A stretch of 59,406 bases of DNA, from the NCBI GenBank assembly GCA_026984935.1, contig JALSRD010000050.1, positions 1 to 59,406 on the forward strand, given 5' to 3'. This stretch comes from Desulfobacterales bacterium (lineage in GTDB: Bacteria; Desulfobacterota; Desulfobacteria; Desulfobacterales; JALSRD01). The position numbers were made by a program, and so were the translations under genes. The notes under the pieces were generated by a model. That model made no database searches, was not told where the DNA came from, and was given only the letters and a program-made list of their open reading frames with translations. This document shows, one piece after another, positions 25,217 to 36,159 of the stretch. Position 1 is the first letter of the stretch; every line of letters begins with the position of its first letter.

Positions 25217-25845
25217 TAACTCTTGCCGATTAGAAACAGGCCGTATGTGGCCCGCCAGTTGGCAAGTTTGCGCACGATGCGGCCGCGATGATCTGCCGCC
25301 GACGTGTTGATGGCGGTCTCGCGGATCACGGAGGCACCGATTTCGCCCAAAAAGCGCCGAAAATCCTTGATGGTGATCACCCGGATGTTGGGCGTATCGT
25401 GCCACTCGTAGGGTAGTTGGGCGGTTTTGGGGGCATAGCCGCCGAACATCAGTTGCAGCCGGGCCTGCCAGTGGCTGAAGTTGGGAAAACTGACCACACC
25501 GCGCCGACCGACGCGCAGCAGTTCGCCGATCAGCTCGGCCGGACGGTAGACCTGCTGCAGGGTGCGGCTCAGTATGACGTAGTCAAAGGCCCGCGAAGCA
25601 TAATCGCGGATCTCCGCATTGATATCCCCCTGGATCACCGGCAGACCTTTTTCGATGCAGCGCGCCACGTGGGTTTCGCGGCGCTCGATGCCGGTGCCGG
25701 CCACCTGCTTGACACGCTGCAGGTAGTCGAGCAGATCCCCTTCGCCACAGCCTAGATCCAGCACGCGGCTGCGCGGCGCGATCCAGGAAGCGATGATCGC
25801 AAGATCGAAACGCAGGGCTTTATTTTCGGATGTCTTCGTGGGCAC
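25216..25845 (-). CDS. metW: MetW-type methyltransferase-like protein
   Basis: A 209-aa class I SAM-dependent methyltransferase-fold protein with motif I VLDLGCGEGDLLDYL. The conserved MetW segments VILSRTLQQVYRP, SFPNFSHWQARLQLMFGG and LPYEWHDTPNIRVITI are present. MetW accompanies MetX in many proteobacteria and is needed for full homoserine acylation activity. Its start lies inside the 3' end of metX (26-bp overlap), so the two are coupled. Confidence 0.93.
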   Translation of the reverse strand: MPTKTSENKALRFDLAIIASWIAPRSRVLDLGCGEGDLLDYLQRVKQVAGTGIERRETHVARCIEKGLPVIQGDINAEIRDYASRAFDYVILSRTLQQVYRPAELIGELLRVGRRGVVSFPNFSHWQARLQLMFGGYAPKTAQLPYEWHDTPNIRVITIKDFRRFLGEIGASVIRETAINTSAADHRGRIVRKLANWRATYGLFLIGKS

Positions 25846-26992
25846 GCTTCAAAAATCCCCTGATGAGCTGGCTCAAACGCGGGTTGGGCAAAAGGAAGGC
25901 GTCATGCCCCCACTGGGCCTCGATTTCGCAGAAGCTCACCTCGCGCCCCGCTTTTTTCATGGCCTGCACCATCTCGCGCGACTGGTAGGTGGGATAGAGC
26001 CAGTCGGATGTAAACGACACCACCAGGAACCGCGCGCGGGCCTTTGAAAAGGCCTGGGACAGGGAGCCGTTGCCGTGCTGCCGGGCCAGGTCGAAGTAAT
26101 CGGCGGCCTTGGTGATATACAGAAAGGCATTGGCGTCGAAGCGTTCGACGAATTTGCGGCCCTGGTAGCGCAGATAGCTCTCCACCTGGAAATCGGCGTC
26201 GAAGTTGAACGAAAAGTCGCTTTTGTTCTGCAGCTGGCGGCCGAACTTGCGGCGCATGGCCTCGTCCGACAGGTAGGTGATGTGCCCGATCATGCGCGCC
26301 ACGGCCAGCCCCAGGTCCGGTTTGTTGTCCGGCCCGTAGCGCCCGCCGTGCCAGTTGGGGTCGGCCATGATGGCCTGCCGGCTGACCTCGTTGAACGCAA
26401 TGGCCAGCGCCGAGTGCCGGCAGGTGGTGGCCAGCGGCACGGCCGCAAAAACCCGCTGGGGGTAGCGCACGCACCACTCGAGCACCTGCATGCCGCCCAC
26501 CGAACCGCCGATCACCGCCAGCAGTTTTTCGATTTTCAGATGATCCAGCAGGACTTTTTGAGCCGTCACCATGTCGCCGATGGTGACCACCGGGAAATCC
26601 AGTCCGTAAGGCACGCCGGTTTCAGGGTTGACGGAATTCGGGCCGGTGGATCCTGCACAGCTGCCGATGATGTTGACACAGACGACGAAATACTGCTGCG
26701 TGTCGATGCCCTTGCCCGGGCCCACCATGATATCCCACCAGCCCGGCTTGGGGTCCTCTTCGCGGTGGTAGCCCGCTAGGTGCGCGTCACCGGAAAGGGC
26801 GTGGCAGACCAGCACCGCATTGCTGCGGTCACGGTTCAGGCGGCCGTAGGTTTCATAGGCCAGGGTCACCGGTCCCAGATGCTCTCCGCTTTCCAGAACC
26901 AGGCGCTCCGGCGGCCGGGCAAAGGTGAAGACCTGTTTTTCCACCCGCCCCACCGAAACGCCGTCGGCGTCGTGCGCAATGTACTCGCTCAT
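25820..26992 (-). CDS. metX: Homoserine O-acetyltransferase
   Basis: A 390-aa alpha/beta-hydrolase-fold acyltransferase that activates homoserine for methionine synthesis. The nucleophile elbow is GGSVGGMQVLEW (Ser in SVGG), the oxyanion region is VCHALSGDAHLAG, and the catalytic Asp/His lie in the C-terminal part (DWLYP and WGHDAFLL). It overlaps metY upstream by four bases and metW downstream. Acetyl versus succinyl specificity is assumed from the family and from the metY partner. Confidence 0.93.
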   Translation of the reverse strand: MSEYIAHDADGVSVGRVEKQVFTFARPPERLVLESGEHLGPVTLAYETYGRLNRDRSNAVLVCHALSGDAHLAGYHREEDPKPGWWDIMVGPGKGIDTQQYFVVCVNIIGSCAGSTGPNSVNPETGVPYGLDFPVVTIGDMVTAQKVLLDHLKIEKLLAVIGGSVGGMQVLEWCVRYPQRVFAAVPLATTCRHSALAIAFNEVSRQAIMADPNWHGGRYGPDNKPDLGLAVARMIGHITYLSDEAMRRKFGRQLQNKSDFSFNFDADFQVESYLRYQGRKFVERFDANAFLYITKAADYFDLARQHGNGSLSQAFSKARARFLVVSFTSDWLYPTYQSREMVQAMKKAGREVSFCEIEAQWGHDAFLLPNPRLSQLIRGFLKRAHEDIRK

Positions 26993-28278
26993 AAACGGCT
27001 TCGCTCAAGCGCCTGGTCGATGTCCTCCAGGATATCGCCGATATCCTCGATGCCCACCGAGAGCCGCACCAGGTCCGGCGTGATGCCGCCGGCCAGCTGC
27101 TCCTTTTCGGACAGCTGGGAGTGGGTCGTGCTGGCCGGGTGGATGGCCAGGCTCTTGGCATCGCCCACATTGGCCAGGTGCGAAAAGAGTTTCAGATTGT
27201 CGATGAATTGCGCGCCGGCCGTCCGGCCGCCGCGTACACCGAAAACCACCATGCCGCCGAAACCGTTTTCGAACTGACGCACGGCGGTTGCGTGGGCCGG
27301 ATCGTCCGCAAGCCCCGGATAGCGCACCCATTTGACCTGCGAATGGGCGCCCAAGAAGTCGGCCACCGCCTGGGCGTTATCGCAGTGCCGCTGCATGCGC
27401 AACGGCAGGGTCTCGATGCCCTGCAGAAACATCCAGGCGTTGTCCGGGCTGATGCAGGCCCCCAGGTTTCTCAGGGGCACCAGCCGCATGCGCATGATGA
27501 AGGCCAGCGGGTTCAGGTCCCCCAGGTCGTGGGCGTAGCGCAGGCCGTGATAGGAGCCGTCCGGCGTGTTGAACAGCTGGAAGCGGTCGTCCGTCCAGTC
27601 GAAGCGTCCGCCGTCTACAACGATGCCCCCGATGCCCGTGCCGTGTCCGCCCAGCCATTTGGTCAGCGAGTGCACCACGATGTCGGCGCCGTGCTCCAGG
27701 GGACGGCACAGGTACGGCGTGGCAAAGGTGGCATCCACGGCCAGCGGCAGGTGGTGCCTGCGCCCGATGGCGGCCAGCGCCTCGATATCGGCCACATCCA
27801 GCACCGGATTGCCGATGGCCTCGGCGAACAAGAGCCGCGTACGTGCGTTGATGGCCGCCGCAAAGCCGGACGGGTCCAGCGGATCGGCAAAGCGCACCGT
27901 GATGCCCATCTCCGGCAGAATGTTGTTGAACATGGTATAGGTGCCGCCGTAAAGGTTGGCGGCCGACACCACTTCATCCCCCTTGTGGCAGACGTTGATC
28001 ACCGTGTAGAAGATGGCCGACGTCCCCGAGGCCAGCGCCAGGGCCCCGGCACCGCCCTCCAGCGCGGCCATGCGGTTTTCCAGCACCTCCTGGGTGGGGT
28101 TCATCAGGCGCGTGTAAATGTAGCCGGGCTCCTTCAAGGCAAACAGGTCGGCGGCGTGCGCGCTGTCCTTGAACACATAAGAACTGGTGCGGTACAAAGG
28201 CTGCGCCCGGGAAGTGCTCGCGTCCACCACCGCACCGGCGTGCAGCACCCGGGTATTGAATCGGTAGGCTTGCGACAT
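26989..28278 (-). CDS. metY: O-acetylhomoserine aminocarboxypropyltransferase (sulfhydrylase)
   Basis: A 429-aa PLP-dependent Cys/Met-metabolism enzyme making homocysteine from O-acetylhomoserine and sulfide, which suits a sulfidogenic host. The PLP lysine is in HSLTKWLGGHGTGIGG, and GYIYTRLMNPTQEVLE and SGTSAIFYTVINV are typical. AGGAG precedes the ATG at 28278; the longer frame upstream is not supported. It forms an overlapping unit metY-metX-metW. I see no SAM riboswitch in the 99 bp upstream. Confidence 0.92.
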   Translation of the reverse strand: MSQAYRFNTRVLHAGAVVDASTSRAQPLYRTSSYVFKDSAHAADLFALKEPGYIYTRLMNPTQEVLENRMAALEGGAGALALASGTSAIFYTVINVCHKGDEVVSAANLYGGTYTMFNNILPEMGITVRFADPLDPSGFAAAINARTRLLFAEAIGNPVLDVADIEALAAIGRRHHLPLAVDATFATPYLCRPLEHGADIVVHSLTKWLGGHGTGIGGIVVDGGRFDWTDDRFQLFNTPDGSYHGLRYAHDLGDLNPLAFIMRMRLVPLRNLGACISPDNAWMFLQGIETLPLRMQRHCDNAQAVADFLGAHSQVKWVRYPGLADDPAHATAVRQFENGFGGMVVFGVRGGRTAGAQFIDNLKLFSHLANVGDAKSLAIHPASTTHSQLSEKEQLAGGITPDLVRLSVGIEDIGDILEDIDQALERSRL

Positions 28279-28377
28279 GGCTCTGCTCCTGTCGTCGTGC
28301 TGTAAATGCCGGCAGGTCGGCAATCTGGACTGTACGCGATCCTGCCGGCTGCTGTTGATTCTCTCCGCCAAAGGCTG

Positions 28378-29052
28378 CTAGGCGGCCCCATCGGCAGCGG
28401 CTTGGTCTTTGAGCACCGCCAGCCCGCGGGTCAGTTCCAGCAGCACCCCCATTCCCTGCTTGACGCCCTCGTCCCCCATGGCGCCGAACATACCGAAAAA
28501 CCCCACCGGCCGGGCGCGCGCAACATCCACGGCGGCCGGGATTTCAGCGGCTTTTTCCAGAAGGTCGACCGCCGCCGGCATGGTCAGTTTTTTTACGGCC
28601 CCCATCAGACGCACCAACCCGTCTCCAATCTGCTCCATCTCTGCGGGCGAGCAGCTCTGGGCGACCCTCTCCAGCACTCCCATGCCCGTGCGCAGCATTT
28701 TAAATACGCCCTTTTGCTCCAGTTCGTCCAGCAGAAAAATCATGCGGGGCACGCTGTCTTTCAGCAACGGTTCGGCATTCAAGACAAAGTCCGCCAGATT
28801 TTTGAGTTGGTCCAGAGCGAAATTCAGATTGCCGATATTGCGCAGCGCTTTCTTGGCCAGGTACAGCAAATCTTCGATTTGAAAATCCGCCTCGATGTCG
28901 GCCAATTCCGCGATCAAGGCGTGAACCGCCTCGTTGACGCGCGGCGCCAGTTCACGGCGCAGTTCGGTGACGGCATGCGCCGACTGGGTCAGCGGTTCGA
29001 TCTGGGCCTCCAGGCGATCGAGCCTCGCCAGGATTTTTTCCTCGTTGGGCAT
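28378..29052 (-). CDS. DUF1641 protein
   Basis: A 224-aa, almost entirely helical soluble protein starting MPNEEKILARLDRLEAQIEP. The segment GFFGMFGAMGDEGVKQGMGV with the repeated glycines near the C-terminus is characteristic of DUF1641. Such genes are regularly next to sulfide:quinone oxidoreductase-like flavoprotein genes, as here (15 bp downstream of one). Role unknown; a partner of the flavoprotein is likely. Confidence 0.88.
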   Translation of the reverse strand: MPNEEKILARLDRLEAQIEPLTQSAHAVTELRRELAPRVNEAVHALIAELADIEADFQIEDLLYLAKKALRNIGNLNFALDQLKNLADFVLNAEPLLKDSVPRMIFLLDELEQKGVFKMLRTGMGVLERVAQSCSPAEMEQIGDGLVRLMGAVKKLTMPAAVDLLEKAAEIPAAVDVARARPVGFFGMFGAMGDEGVKQGMGVLLELTRGLAVLKDQAAADGAA

Positions 29053-29067
29053 GGTCCACCTCCTTGT

Positions 29068-30303
<1,236 letters not shown>

Positions 30304-30580
30304 GGCGTTTCCTCCTTCTTCATGGCTTGCGGTGGGCGGATATGTAAAAACACGGGAAACCGCCCCAACAAACAGCCGTGCAGTCGGGCGGCGCCCGGGA
30401 GTAAAAACAGCTCCCCGCAGGTTCCGTAGGATGAGATCGCGTTTCAGCGGCTGGAGTGGGAATTCCGGGCCGGATCCGCAGCCCGATGGTAAATACCACA
30501 AAGTCACATTCAGGGCCATCAAAAAATCGCTGCCGACAACCCCACCGGCGGTGACCCCGGCCGTACATCCTCCAGGGAGG

Positions 30581-31612
30581 CTACAGACCTTTGCCGAAGG
30601 GACAGTGGGGATAGGTGCACGTGGGGCAGTCCTGGCACAAACCGCCGTGTCCCAAAAGGGCCAGGGCCTTTTTGCCGATGTGTTCGCCGGTCAGAATGCG
30701 GGGCAAAATAAGGTCCAGCACCGTGATGCGGTGGTGCAGGCCGCAGGCCGGAACCCCCAGCAGAGGTGTACCGCCGATGTAGGCCACCAGAAACATGGCG
30801 CCCGGCAGGGCCGCCGCGCCATAGTGGAATTCATCGGCGCCGGCCGCGGCAATGGCTTTGCGCGTTACGTCGTCGGCGTCCACGCTCATGCCGCCGGAGA
30901 GCAGCAGCAGGTCGCAGCCTTCTTCCATGAACGACGCGATGGCCTGCCGGATCCGTTCGGTATCATCGGGCGCAAAACATACGCCGGCGACCGTGGATCC
31001 CAGGTCCTCGATCTTGTCCCGCAGAACCGGGGCGAAACGGTCCTGGATGATCCCGTGGTAAACCTCGCTGCCCGTGACGATGATGCCCGCACGCGCCTTC
31101 TTTAATCCGCGTACCGCCAACACGCCGCCGTCTGCGGCTGCTATGGCCGCGGCACGCTGCACCGGCGCGCGTTTCATCACCAAAGGAATGGCCCGTGTGG
31201 CCGCCACCCGCTGGCCCCTTTCAACCAACGTGTGGCTGTGCAGCGAAGCGCACATCACTTCATCGATCATATTGAAAGCCGCCAGCGACGCCGCGTTGAC
31301 CGTCAGCAGGCCGCTTCTGTCCGCCAGCAGGCTGATCTTACCCTCGGTGGGGTTGTCTTTCCAGGTCACGCCGTCACCGGCGAGGGCCCCCGCCAGCATG
31401 GCGGCAGCCTGGTTTTCGTGGATCTCATCTTCCGCAAGGTCGATCAGATAGAGGTGGTTTTTGCCCAGTTTCTGCAAATGGCAGATGTCTTCATTGCAGA
31501 CCGTGTGCCCCTTGCGAAAGGCCGCCCCCTTGAATTCGCCGGGCCGGATCTCGGTGATGTCGTGCGCCAGCCGGGTTCCCACGGCGTCTTTGACCTTGAT
31601 TTTTTTCAGCAT
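30581..31612 (-). CDS. Molybdopterin-binding (MoeA/MogA-fold) protein with C-terminal Cys cluster
   Basis: A 343-aa protein whose core (ARAGIIVTGSEVYHG, LLLSGGMSVDADDVTRKAI, GVPACGLHHR) is the MoCF-type molybdopterin-binding domain of MoeA/MogA/CinA. The extreme C-terminus has four Cys in 13 residues (CQDCPTCTYPHC) and could hold a metal or Fe-S centre. It overlaps the FmdE gene by seven bases and lies downstream of the molybdoenzyme genes, so help with cofactor assembly or sensing of molybdenum is a fair inference. Confidence 0.85.
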   Translation of the reverse strand: MLKKIKVKDAVGTRLAHDITEIRPGEFKGAAFRKGHTVCNEDICHLQKLGKNHLYLIDLAEDEIHENQAAAMLAGALAGDGVTWKDNPTEGKISLLADRSGLLTVNAASLAAFNMIDEVMCASLHSHTLVERGQRVAATRAIPLVMKRAPVQRAAAIAAADGGVLAVRGLKKARAGIIVTGSEVYHGIIQDRFAPVLRDKIEDLGSTVAGVCFAPDDTERIRQAIASFMEEGCDLLLLSGGMSVDADDVTRKAIAAAGADEFHYGAAALPGAMFLVAYIGGTPLLGVPACGLHHRITVLDLILPRILTGEHIGKKALALLGHGGLCQDCPTCTYPHCPFGKGL

Positions 31613-32295
31613 GCGCGCTTCTCCCTGTTCAGTTGCGTGCCCTCCGGCGACGCTGCCGCCGTGCCTTCAGCGGCCTCCGGTGCCAGGCCCATGTCCGGCC
31701 AGGTCACTTCGCGGGCGTGGCTGAAATAGGCCCCCTCGGTGCACGGCCGGCACAGCACCTGCCCGCAGCGCACCACTTCGCGCCGGTCACGGATCACCTG
31801 TCCGCAGCGGCTGCACACGGCCTTGTAGCGCGTCGGCCCCGGCAGATCGCAATCCTTCAGCGAGACCTGCACCTGCTGTACGCGAAACAGCACACTGTCC
31901 GGCATGCGCCGGTAGGCGGCCAGCTGCCGCGCGTACTTGCCTTCGACTTCCGGGGCATACATATCGGCCAGGTCCCGGGATTCTTCGGTGGACAGAACAC
32001 GGTAGGCTCCGCCGTCTTCCAGATTGAGAAAGGTGGCCGCCATGATACCGTAATCCATGAACTTCAGGCTGCGGCGGCCCAGCTTCACCCCTGTGACGTG
32101 CGCTACGGCATCCGCCGTGCAGCGGTCCATCTCCACGAAAACGATCAGTTTTTTAATCTGGTCGTGGCGCCGGGGATCGGTAAGGCCGATGAGCCGGCAG
32201 CCCAGCATGGCCATGCGCACCCCCACCACCTGTCCCGGGCACAGATGCCCATGCGCGGCGGCCGAAGATGCGATCAGCGCTTCAAAAGATTCCAT
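31606..32295 (-). CDS. FmdE-family protein with C-terminal zinc ribbon
   Basis: A 229-aa FmdE-like protein. The N-terminal HGHLCPGQVVGVRMAMLG motif and VEMDRCTADAVAHVTGVKLG are the family signature, and a C-terminal four-Cys ribbon is formed by CSRCGQ and CGQVLCRPC. FmdE is named after tungsten/molybdenum formylmethanofuran dehydrogenase operons, but in bacteria its job is unknown and it often goes with molybdoenzymes. It is one of three FmdE genes in the window. It overlaps the molybdopterin-binding protein gene. Confidence 0.88.
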   Translation of the reverse strand: MESFEALIASSAAAHGHLCPGQVVGVRMAMLGCRLIGLTDPRRHDQIKKLIVFVEMDRCTADAVAHVTGVKLGRRSLKFMDYGIMAATFLNLEDGGAYRVLSTEESRDLADMYAPEVEGKYARQLAAYRRMPDSVLFRVQQVQVSLKDCDLPGPTRYKAVCSRCGQVIRDRREVVRCGQVLCRPCTEGAYFSHAREVTWPDMGLAPEAAEGTAAASPEGTQLNREKRAC

Positions 32296-32319
32296 ACCTG
32301 CTCCCGGCCAAGGGTGCCC

Positions 32320-32880
32320 TCAGCATCCCATGTCCTCTTCTTCTTTTTCTTCCGTATCGGGGCTTTCTTTTTGCGGCACCGTTTTCCCGGCGGGCTTGGT
32401 GATCCCGGATTTCTGCGGAGCAGCGCGTTTTCGCACGGGTCCGCGGTAGACCTTGTGCCCGGAAAGCTTCTGCCAGGCCTGCATCCCCCCTTTGACCCAG
32501 TAGGCCACACCGCCGTGGGCTGCCACGGCCCTGGCCGCCGCCAAGCTGCGCCGGCCGGCAGCTGAAATAAACACCACGGTTTTGCCGGCGGGAAACTGCA
32601 GCGGATGGTCTTCGACGGCCTTTAGGGGAACGTTGAGCGCCCTCTTGATGTGCCCCAGCGGGCCGTTCAATTCCTGGGCGCGGCGCACATCCACCAGGCA
32701 CAAATGGGGATCCATCTGCATGAGGGTCTGCAGGCCCTGTACATTGATGGCGATGGCGTGGCCTTTTCCGCCGGCCCGGGCCGTGGGACCGTAGCACATC
32801 AGCAGCAAAGCCAGCAGCAAAGCACCCGCTGGTGCCGACGCATAGCCTTTCGGCCAGCGCCGCCGGGGATCGTCAATCAT
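32320..32880 (-). CDS. Rhodanese-like protein without catalytic cysteine
   Basis: A 186-aa exported or membrane-anchored protein with hydrophobic N-terminus (AGALLLALLLMCYG) and one rhodanese domain: VDVRRAQELNGPLGHIKRA and WVKGGMQAWQKL. The active-site loop reads VVFISAAGRRS, with Ser where the catalytic Cys should be, so classical sulfurtransfer is not expected. The tail is Lys/Pro-rich, then Glu-rich, ending MGC. It sits 93 bp downstream of the TtrA-like gene. Confidence 0.82.
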   Translation of the reverse strand: MIDDPRRRWPKGYASAPAGALLLALLLMCYGPTARAGGKGHAIAINVQGLQTLMQMDPHLCLVDVRRAQELNGPLGHIKRALNVPLKAVEDHPLQFPAGKTVVFISAAGRRSLAAARAVAAHGGVAYWVKGGMQAWQKLSGHKVYRGPVRKRAAPQKSGITKPAGKTVPQKESPDTEEKEEEDMGC

Positions 32881-32973
32881 GGCGTGGATTTTTCCCTTTT
32901 TGTGTTTCTACGGTAACGCCCGTTGCGCCAGAGCCTGCAGAACATGCCCCGGCGCCGTATGGGGCGCATATTC

Positions 32974-35900
32974 TCATAGCGGCACCACATTGACGCGCGA
33001 ATCGGAAAAGGAAGTGCTGCCGCCGATGGGATCCGACAGGCAGACATCCTTGATCACCGGGTCCACCGCCAGCAGCGGGTTGGTGCAAAGGCCGCCGGCT
33101 CGGCGCCGGTCGCCGCCGATCTTTTTCCCGTCGACAACCACGTCGTTTGACCCGTAGGCCCAGTGGCCGTAGTGCCAGGACACGGCCAGGGTTCCGGGCC
33201 GCATACCTTCCATTATATTCACCCGGCCGATCATGTCAATCACCCGGCCGGCGCCATCCTTGAGTTCCAGCCGCCCCTTGGGGTTGTCCTGGGATACCAG
33301 CCGTACTTTCTGATCCTGGGAAAGCCCCAGCTTGCCGGCATCGGTCGGATGAATCAGGACCTTGTTGGCCGGCTGCAGCCCGATGTTGCCCCAGTAGTTG
33401 GAGATCGTGCGTGACTGGCCGCCGATGGGATCTTTGTAGGAGATGATCTTGAAGGGATAAGCCGCGGTGCGCGCCAGGGGTTTTCCGGCGGCGTCGTATT
33501 CGCCGCCGATGATGGCCACGCCGCTGAAATACTTGCCGCTGATGCTGTTCTTCTGCTTAGCCACCCTTTCCACAAAGAAGTTGAACATGGTCGCGATCTG
33601 GGATTTGATATACTTTCCCTTGTAGTTGCTGCCGTAGGGTGCAAAACGCCCGCCGCGGTTTAAGACATACACCGTCCTGCGCCATTCTTCATCGTTGCGC
33701 AGCGCCTTTTGCCAGCGCGCCTCGTCGAAAACCGATGCCGGCAGGTGCCGCCGGGCCTTGCGGAAAATATCCAGCTCGGCATCGTCGGCAGCGGGCACCG
33801 CTTCTCCCTTTTTATCGCCATAGGCGATGTTGGCGGCCTCTTTCAGAAACCAGTCCTCCATGCGCGTCAAATGCATGCCCGGCCCGAAAGCGTCTTTGCC
33901 GAAACCGGACAGCTTCATCTTGGAAACCACAGCTATCATGAAGGTTTCCAGGCAGATGGGCATTTTTTCACCACCCACTGTCACCTCTTCGGTCAACGGT
34001 TTGCCCACCGGCTGGCGGATCTTGCTGAGCTTGGTGGCATTATCCGGTGTGGGATGGGGCATCCCCCAGCGCTCCAGAAACGTCAGGTCGGGCAGAATGT
34101 AATCCGCATACATGGAGGTCTCGCCGATGACGATATCCGAAGCGATGAACAACGGCACCCGTTTCGGGTCTTTCAGCATGTCGATGATCTGCTGGTTGCC
34201 GCCCGGCAGGGAAAAGGCCGCCGTTCCCATGTGGGTCAGCAGGATCTTCCCGCCGTAGGGGTATCCGCCGGCAAAGGAGGGAATGATTTCCTGGTAGACA
34301 TTGCCCGTAAACGGATACCAGGGCCGCTTGGCCGGATAGCCGTTTTCGCGGAACAGTGAAAAGTCCTCGTAACGGGCTTTTTCACGGGTGATCTTGGGGC
34401 CGAAAGCCTTCAGCGCGCCGGGGTGCAGCTTACCCAGATTGTAAACGTTTCCCGGCTTGCCACCGGCCTCGTGCCAGTGGCCGCCGCCCTTCATCAGGCC
34501 GCCCTTATAATCCATGCAGCCGATGAGCATGTTCAGGGTGATCACCAGACAGCCGGAATAATAGCCGTCGGTGGACTGCACCGGCCCGCGGTACATGTCC
34601 ACGGCCGCCCGCTTGCCGTGCGATGTCAGCTCACGCGCCACTGCGATGATGGTCTTTAGCGCCACACCGCAGTCCCTGGCGTAGTCCTGCAGCGGGCGGG
34701 CAAAGGCCTGTTCGGCCAGGAGCTGGAAAGCGCTCTTGACGGGCGTTCCCTTGACCTCGGTTTTGACGAACAGATCGCCTTCTACAACATTTGCGGTGTC
34801 CTTGGGGTCCACGGCCACAAACTGTCCGTTTCTGGAAACCACCATCTGTTTTTCGGTGCCGATACCCACTTCGGAGGCCCGCAGCAGTTCCCTGGGATGG
34901 CCGTCGATGATTTTTACCAGGTGCGTCGCGTTGGTCCAGGTGGGTTCGCCGTCGGCCTTGGCAGCCGCCTTGTTGGCGTTTTCCAGGTAGCGCTGGTCGT
35001 AGCGCTTGTTTTCGATAATCCAGCGGATCATGGCCATGGCCAGCGTGCCGTTCTTGTCCGGCTCCACCGGCAGCCACCAGTCGGCCTTGCCGGCGTCGTG
35101 CGACAGCCGGGCATCCACGACCGCGATCTTCATGCCCCGCTCGACCTTGCTGGTGGTGGCCTTTTCCGCCATGCAGGTCAGCCCGAAATTGGCCGAATAC
35201 GCCCCGGTTCCCCAGAAGAGCACGAACTCGCAGTTGACCAGGTCCGGTTTCATGTGGTGGGTCTTGTGGCCGCTGGTCTCGGCATAGGCGATATGGTGGG
35301 ACTGCTCGCACACGGTGGTGTGCTCGAAAGCATTCTTGGAACCTAATGATTTTCCCGTAAAGCGCTTCATCATCTCTTTGCGCCCGTGCTCGATACGGCC
35401 GGCCATGAAGACGAAACCGTTGTTTTTGGGGCCCAGGTCCGGATGGTCGGGATCGATCAATTTGTCCAGGTGATCCTTGTACTTCTGTTTGAAAGCGCCA
35501 ATTTCCATTTTCCCCTGGCCGCACTTCTTGGCGTCTTTGGCCATGGCGGCAGAAAGTTTGGGATCCCGCAGGGCGATCACCTCTTCAAAGCCCGGATAAT
35601 GTCCGTCGTCGCCCAGACCGGAAAACAGCTTCCCGCCCTTGACAACCTCATCGATGAACTGGGAAAATGGGATGGCCTTCCACTTGTTGGAGCCCCTTTT
35701 GCCGGCGCGCTTGAGCACCTTGCGCACGCGATAGGGGTCGTAGTAGGTCTGGACGGCGGTCTGGCCCTTGGTGCACAGCTTGCCGTCGATGGGCGCCGCA
35801 TCCCGGGGGCTGGTCTGATAGGGGATATGCGGCAGGAAATTCTGGGGGCTGTACGGGCTGCCGGTGATCTTGGCAAGCGTGCCATCCCAGATCTTGGATT

Positions 35901-36159
35901 TTGTCTGGCAGGCCACGTGGCACTGCAGGCAGGAACTGTAAATCTGGTTTTCCGGCGCGGCCAGGACATAGGGCGTCGATTTCTCGCCCGCCGCCGCTGC
36001 ACCGGCACTGAAAAACCCGGTCAGGGCACCGGCGGCCGGCAGCCCCAGGGCGGTGCATCCGCCCACAAAAGCCGTGGATTTCAGAAAATTGCGCCGTGAA
36101 AGCTTCTCTGCAGCCTTTTCGGTCTTGATGTTCGCTGCCGTCTTATTCTCCTTGCTCAT
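32974..36159 (-). CDS. Molybdopterin oxidoreductase catalytic subunit, TtrA-like
   Basis: A 1061-aa Mo-bisPGD enzyme, catalytic subunit of a periplasmic respiratory reductase. The N-terminus carries a Tat signal (SRRNFLKSTAF). A [4Fe-4S] site follows with C77-x2-C80-x3-C84 and C129 (x44). A Cys in TTVCEQSHHIAYAETSG is the likely Mo ligand. The YDPYRVRKVLKRAGKRGSNKW segment and length fit the TtrA/ArrA/SrrA branch. The gene order Fe-S subunit, NrfD subunit, catalytic subunit equals ttrBCA, so tetrathionate or another oxyanion or polysulfide is the likely substrate. Arsenate cannot be excluded given the arsenic genes nearby. Confidence 0.88.
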   Translation of the reverse strand: MSKENKTAANIKTEKAAEKLSRRNFLKSTAFVGGCTALGLPAAGALTGFFSAGAAAAGEKSTPYVLAAPENQIYSSCLQCHVACQTKSKIWDGTLAKITGSPYSPQNFLPHIPYQTSPRDAAPIDGKLCTKGQTAVQTYYDPYRVRKVLKRAGKRGSNKWKAIPFSQFIDEVVKGGKLFSGLGDDGHYPGFEEVIALRDPKLSAAMAKDAKKCGQGKMEIGAFKQKYKDHLDKLIDPDHPDLGPKNNGFVFMAGRIEHGRKEMMKRFTGKSLGSKNAFEHTTVCEQSHHIAYAETSGHKTHHMKPDLVNCEFVLFWGTGAYSANFGLTCMAEKATTSKVERGMKIAVVDARLSHDAGKADWWLPVEPDKNGTLAMAMIRWIIENKRYDQRYLENANKAAAKADGEPTWTNATHLVKIIDGHPRELLRASEVGIGTEKQMVVSRNGQFVAVDPKDTANVVEGDLFVKTEVKGTPVKSAFQLLAEQAFARPLQDYARDCGVALKTIIAVARELTSHGKRAAVDMYRGPVQSTDGYYSGCLVITLNMLIGCMDYKGGLMKGGGHWHEAGGKPGNVYNLGKLHPGALKAFGPKITREKARYEDFSLFRENGYPAKRPWYPFTGNVYQEIIPSFAGGYPYGGKILLTHMGTAAFSLPGGNQQIIDMLKDPKRVPLFIASDIVIGETSMYADYILPDLTFLERWGMPHPTPDNATKLSKIRQPVGKPLTEEVTVGGEKMPICLETFMIAVVSKMKLSGFGKDAFGPGMHLTRMEDWFLKEAANIAYGDKKGEAVPAADDAELDIFRKARRHLPASVFDEARWQKALRNDEEWRRTVYVLNRGGRFAPYGSNYKGKYIKSQIATMFNFFVERVAKQKNSISGKYFSGVAIIGGEYDAAGKPLARTAAYPFKIISYKDPIGGQSRTISNYWGNIGLQPANKVLIHPTDAGKLGLSQDQKVRLVSQDNPKGRLELKDGAGRVIDMIGRVNIMEGMRPGTLAVSWHYGHWAYGSNDVVVDGKKIGGDRRRAGGLCTNPLLAVDPVIKDVCLSDPIGGSTSFSDSRVNVVPL

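Noticed and set aside
28279-28377. SAM riboswitch before metY
   Set aside because: The gap is only 99 bp and shows no recognisable riboswitch helices.
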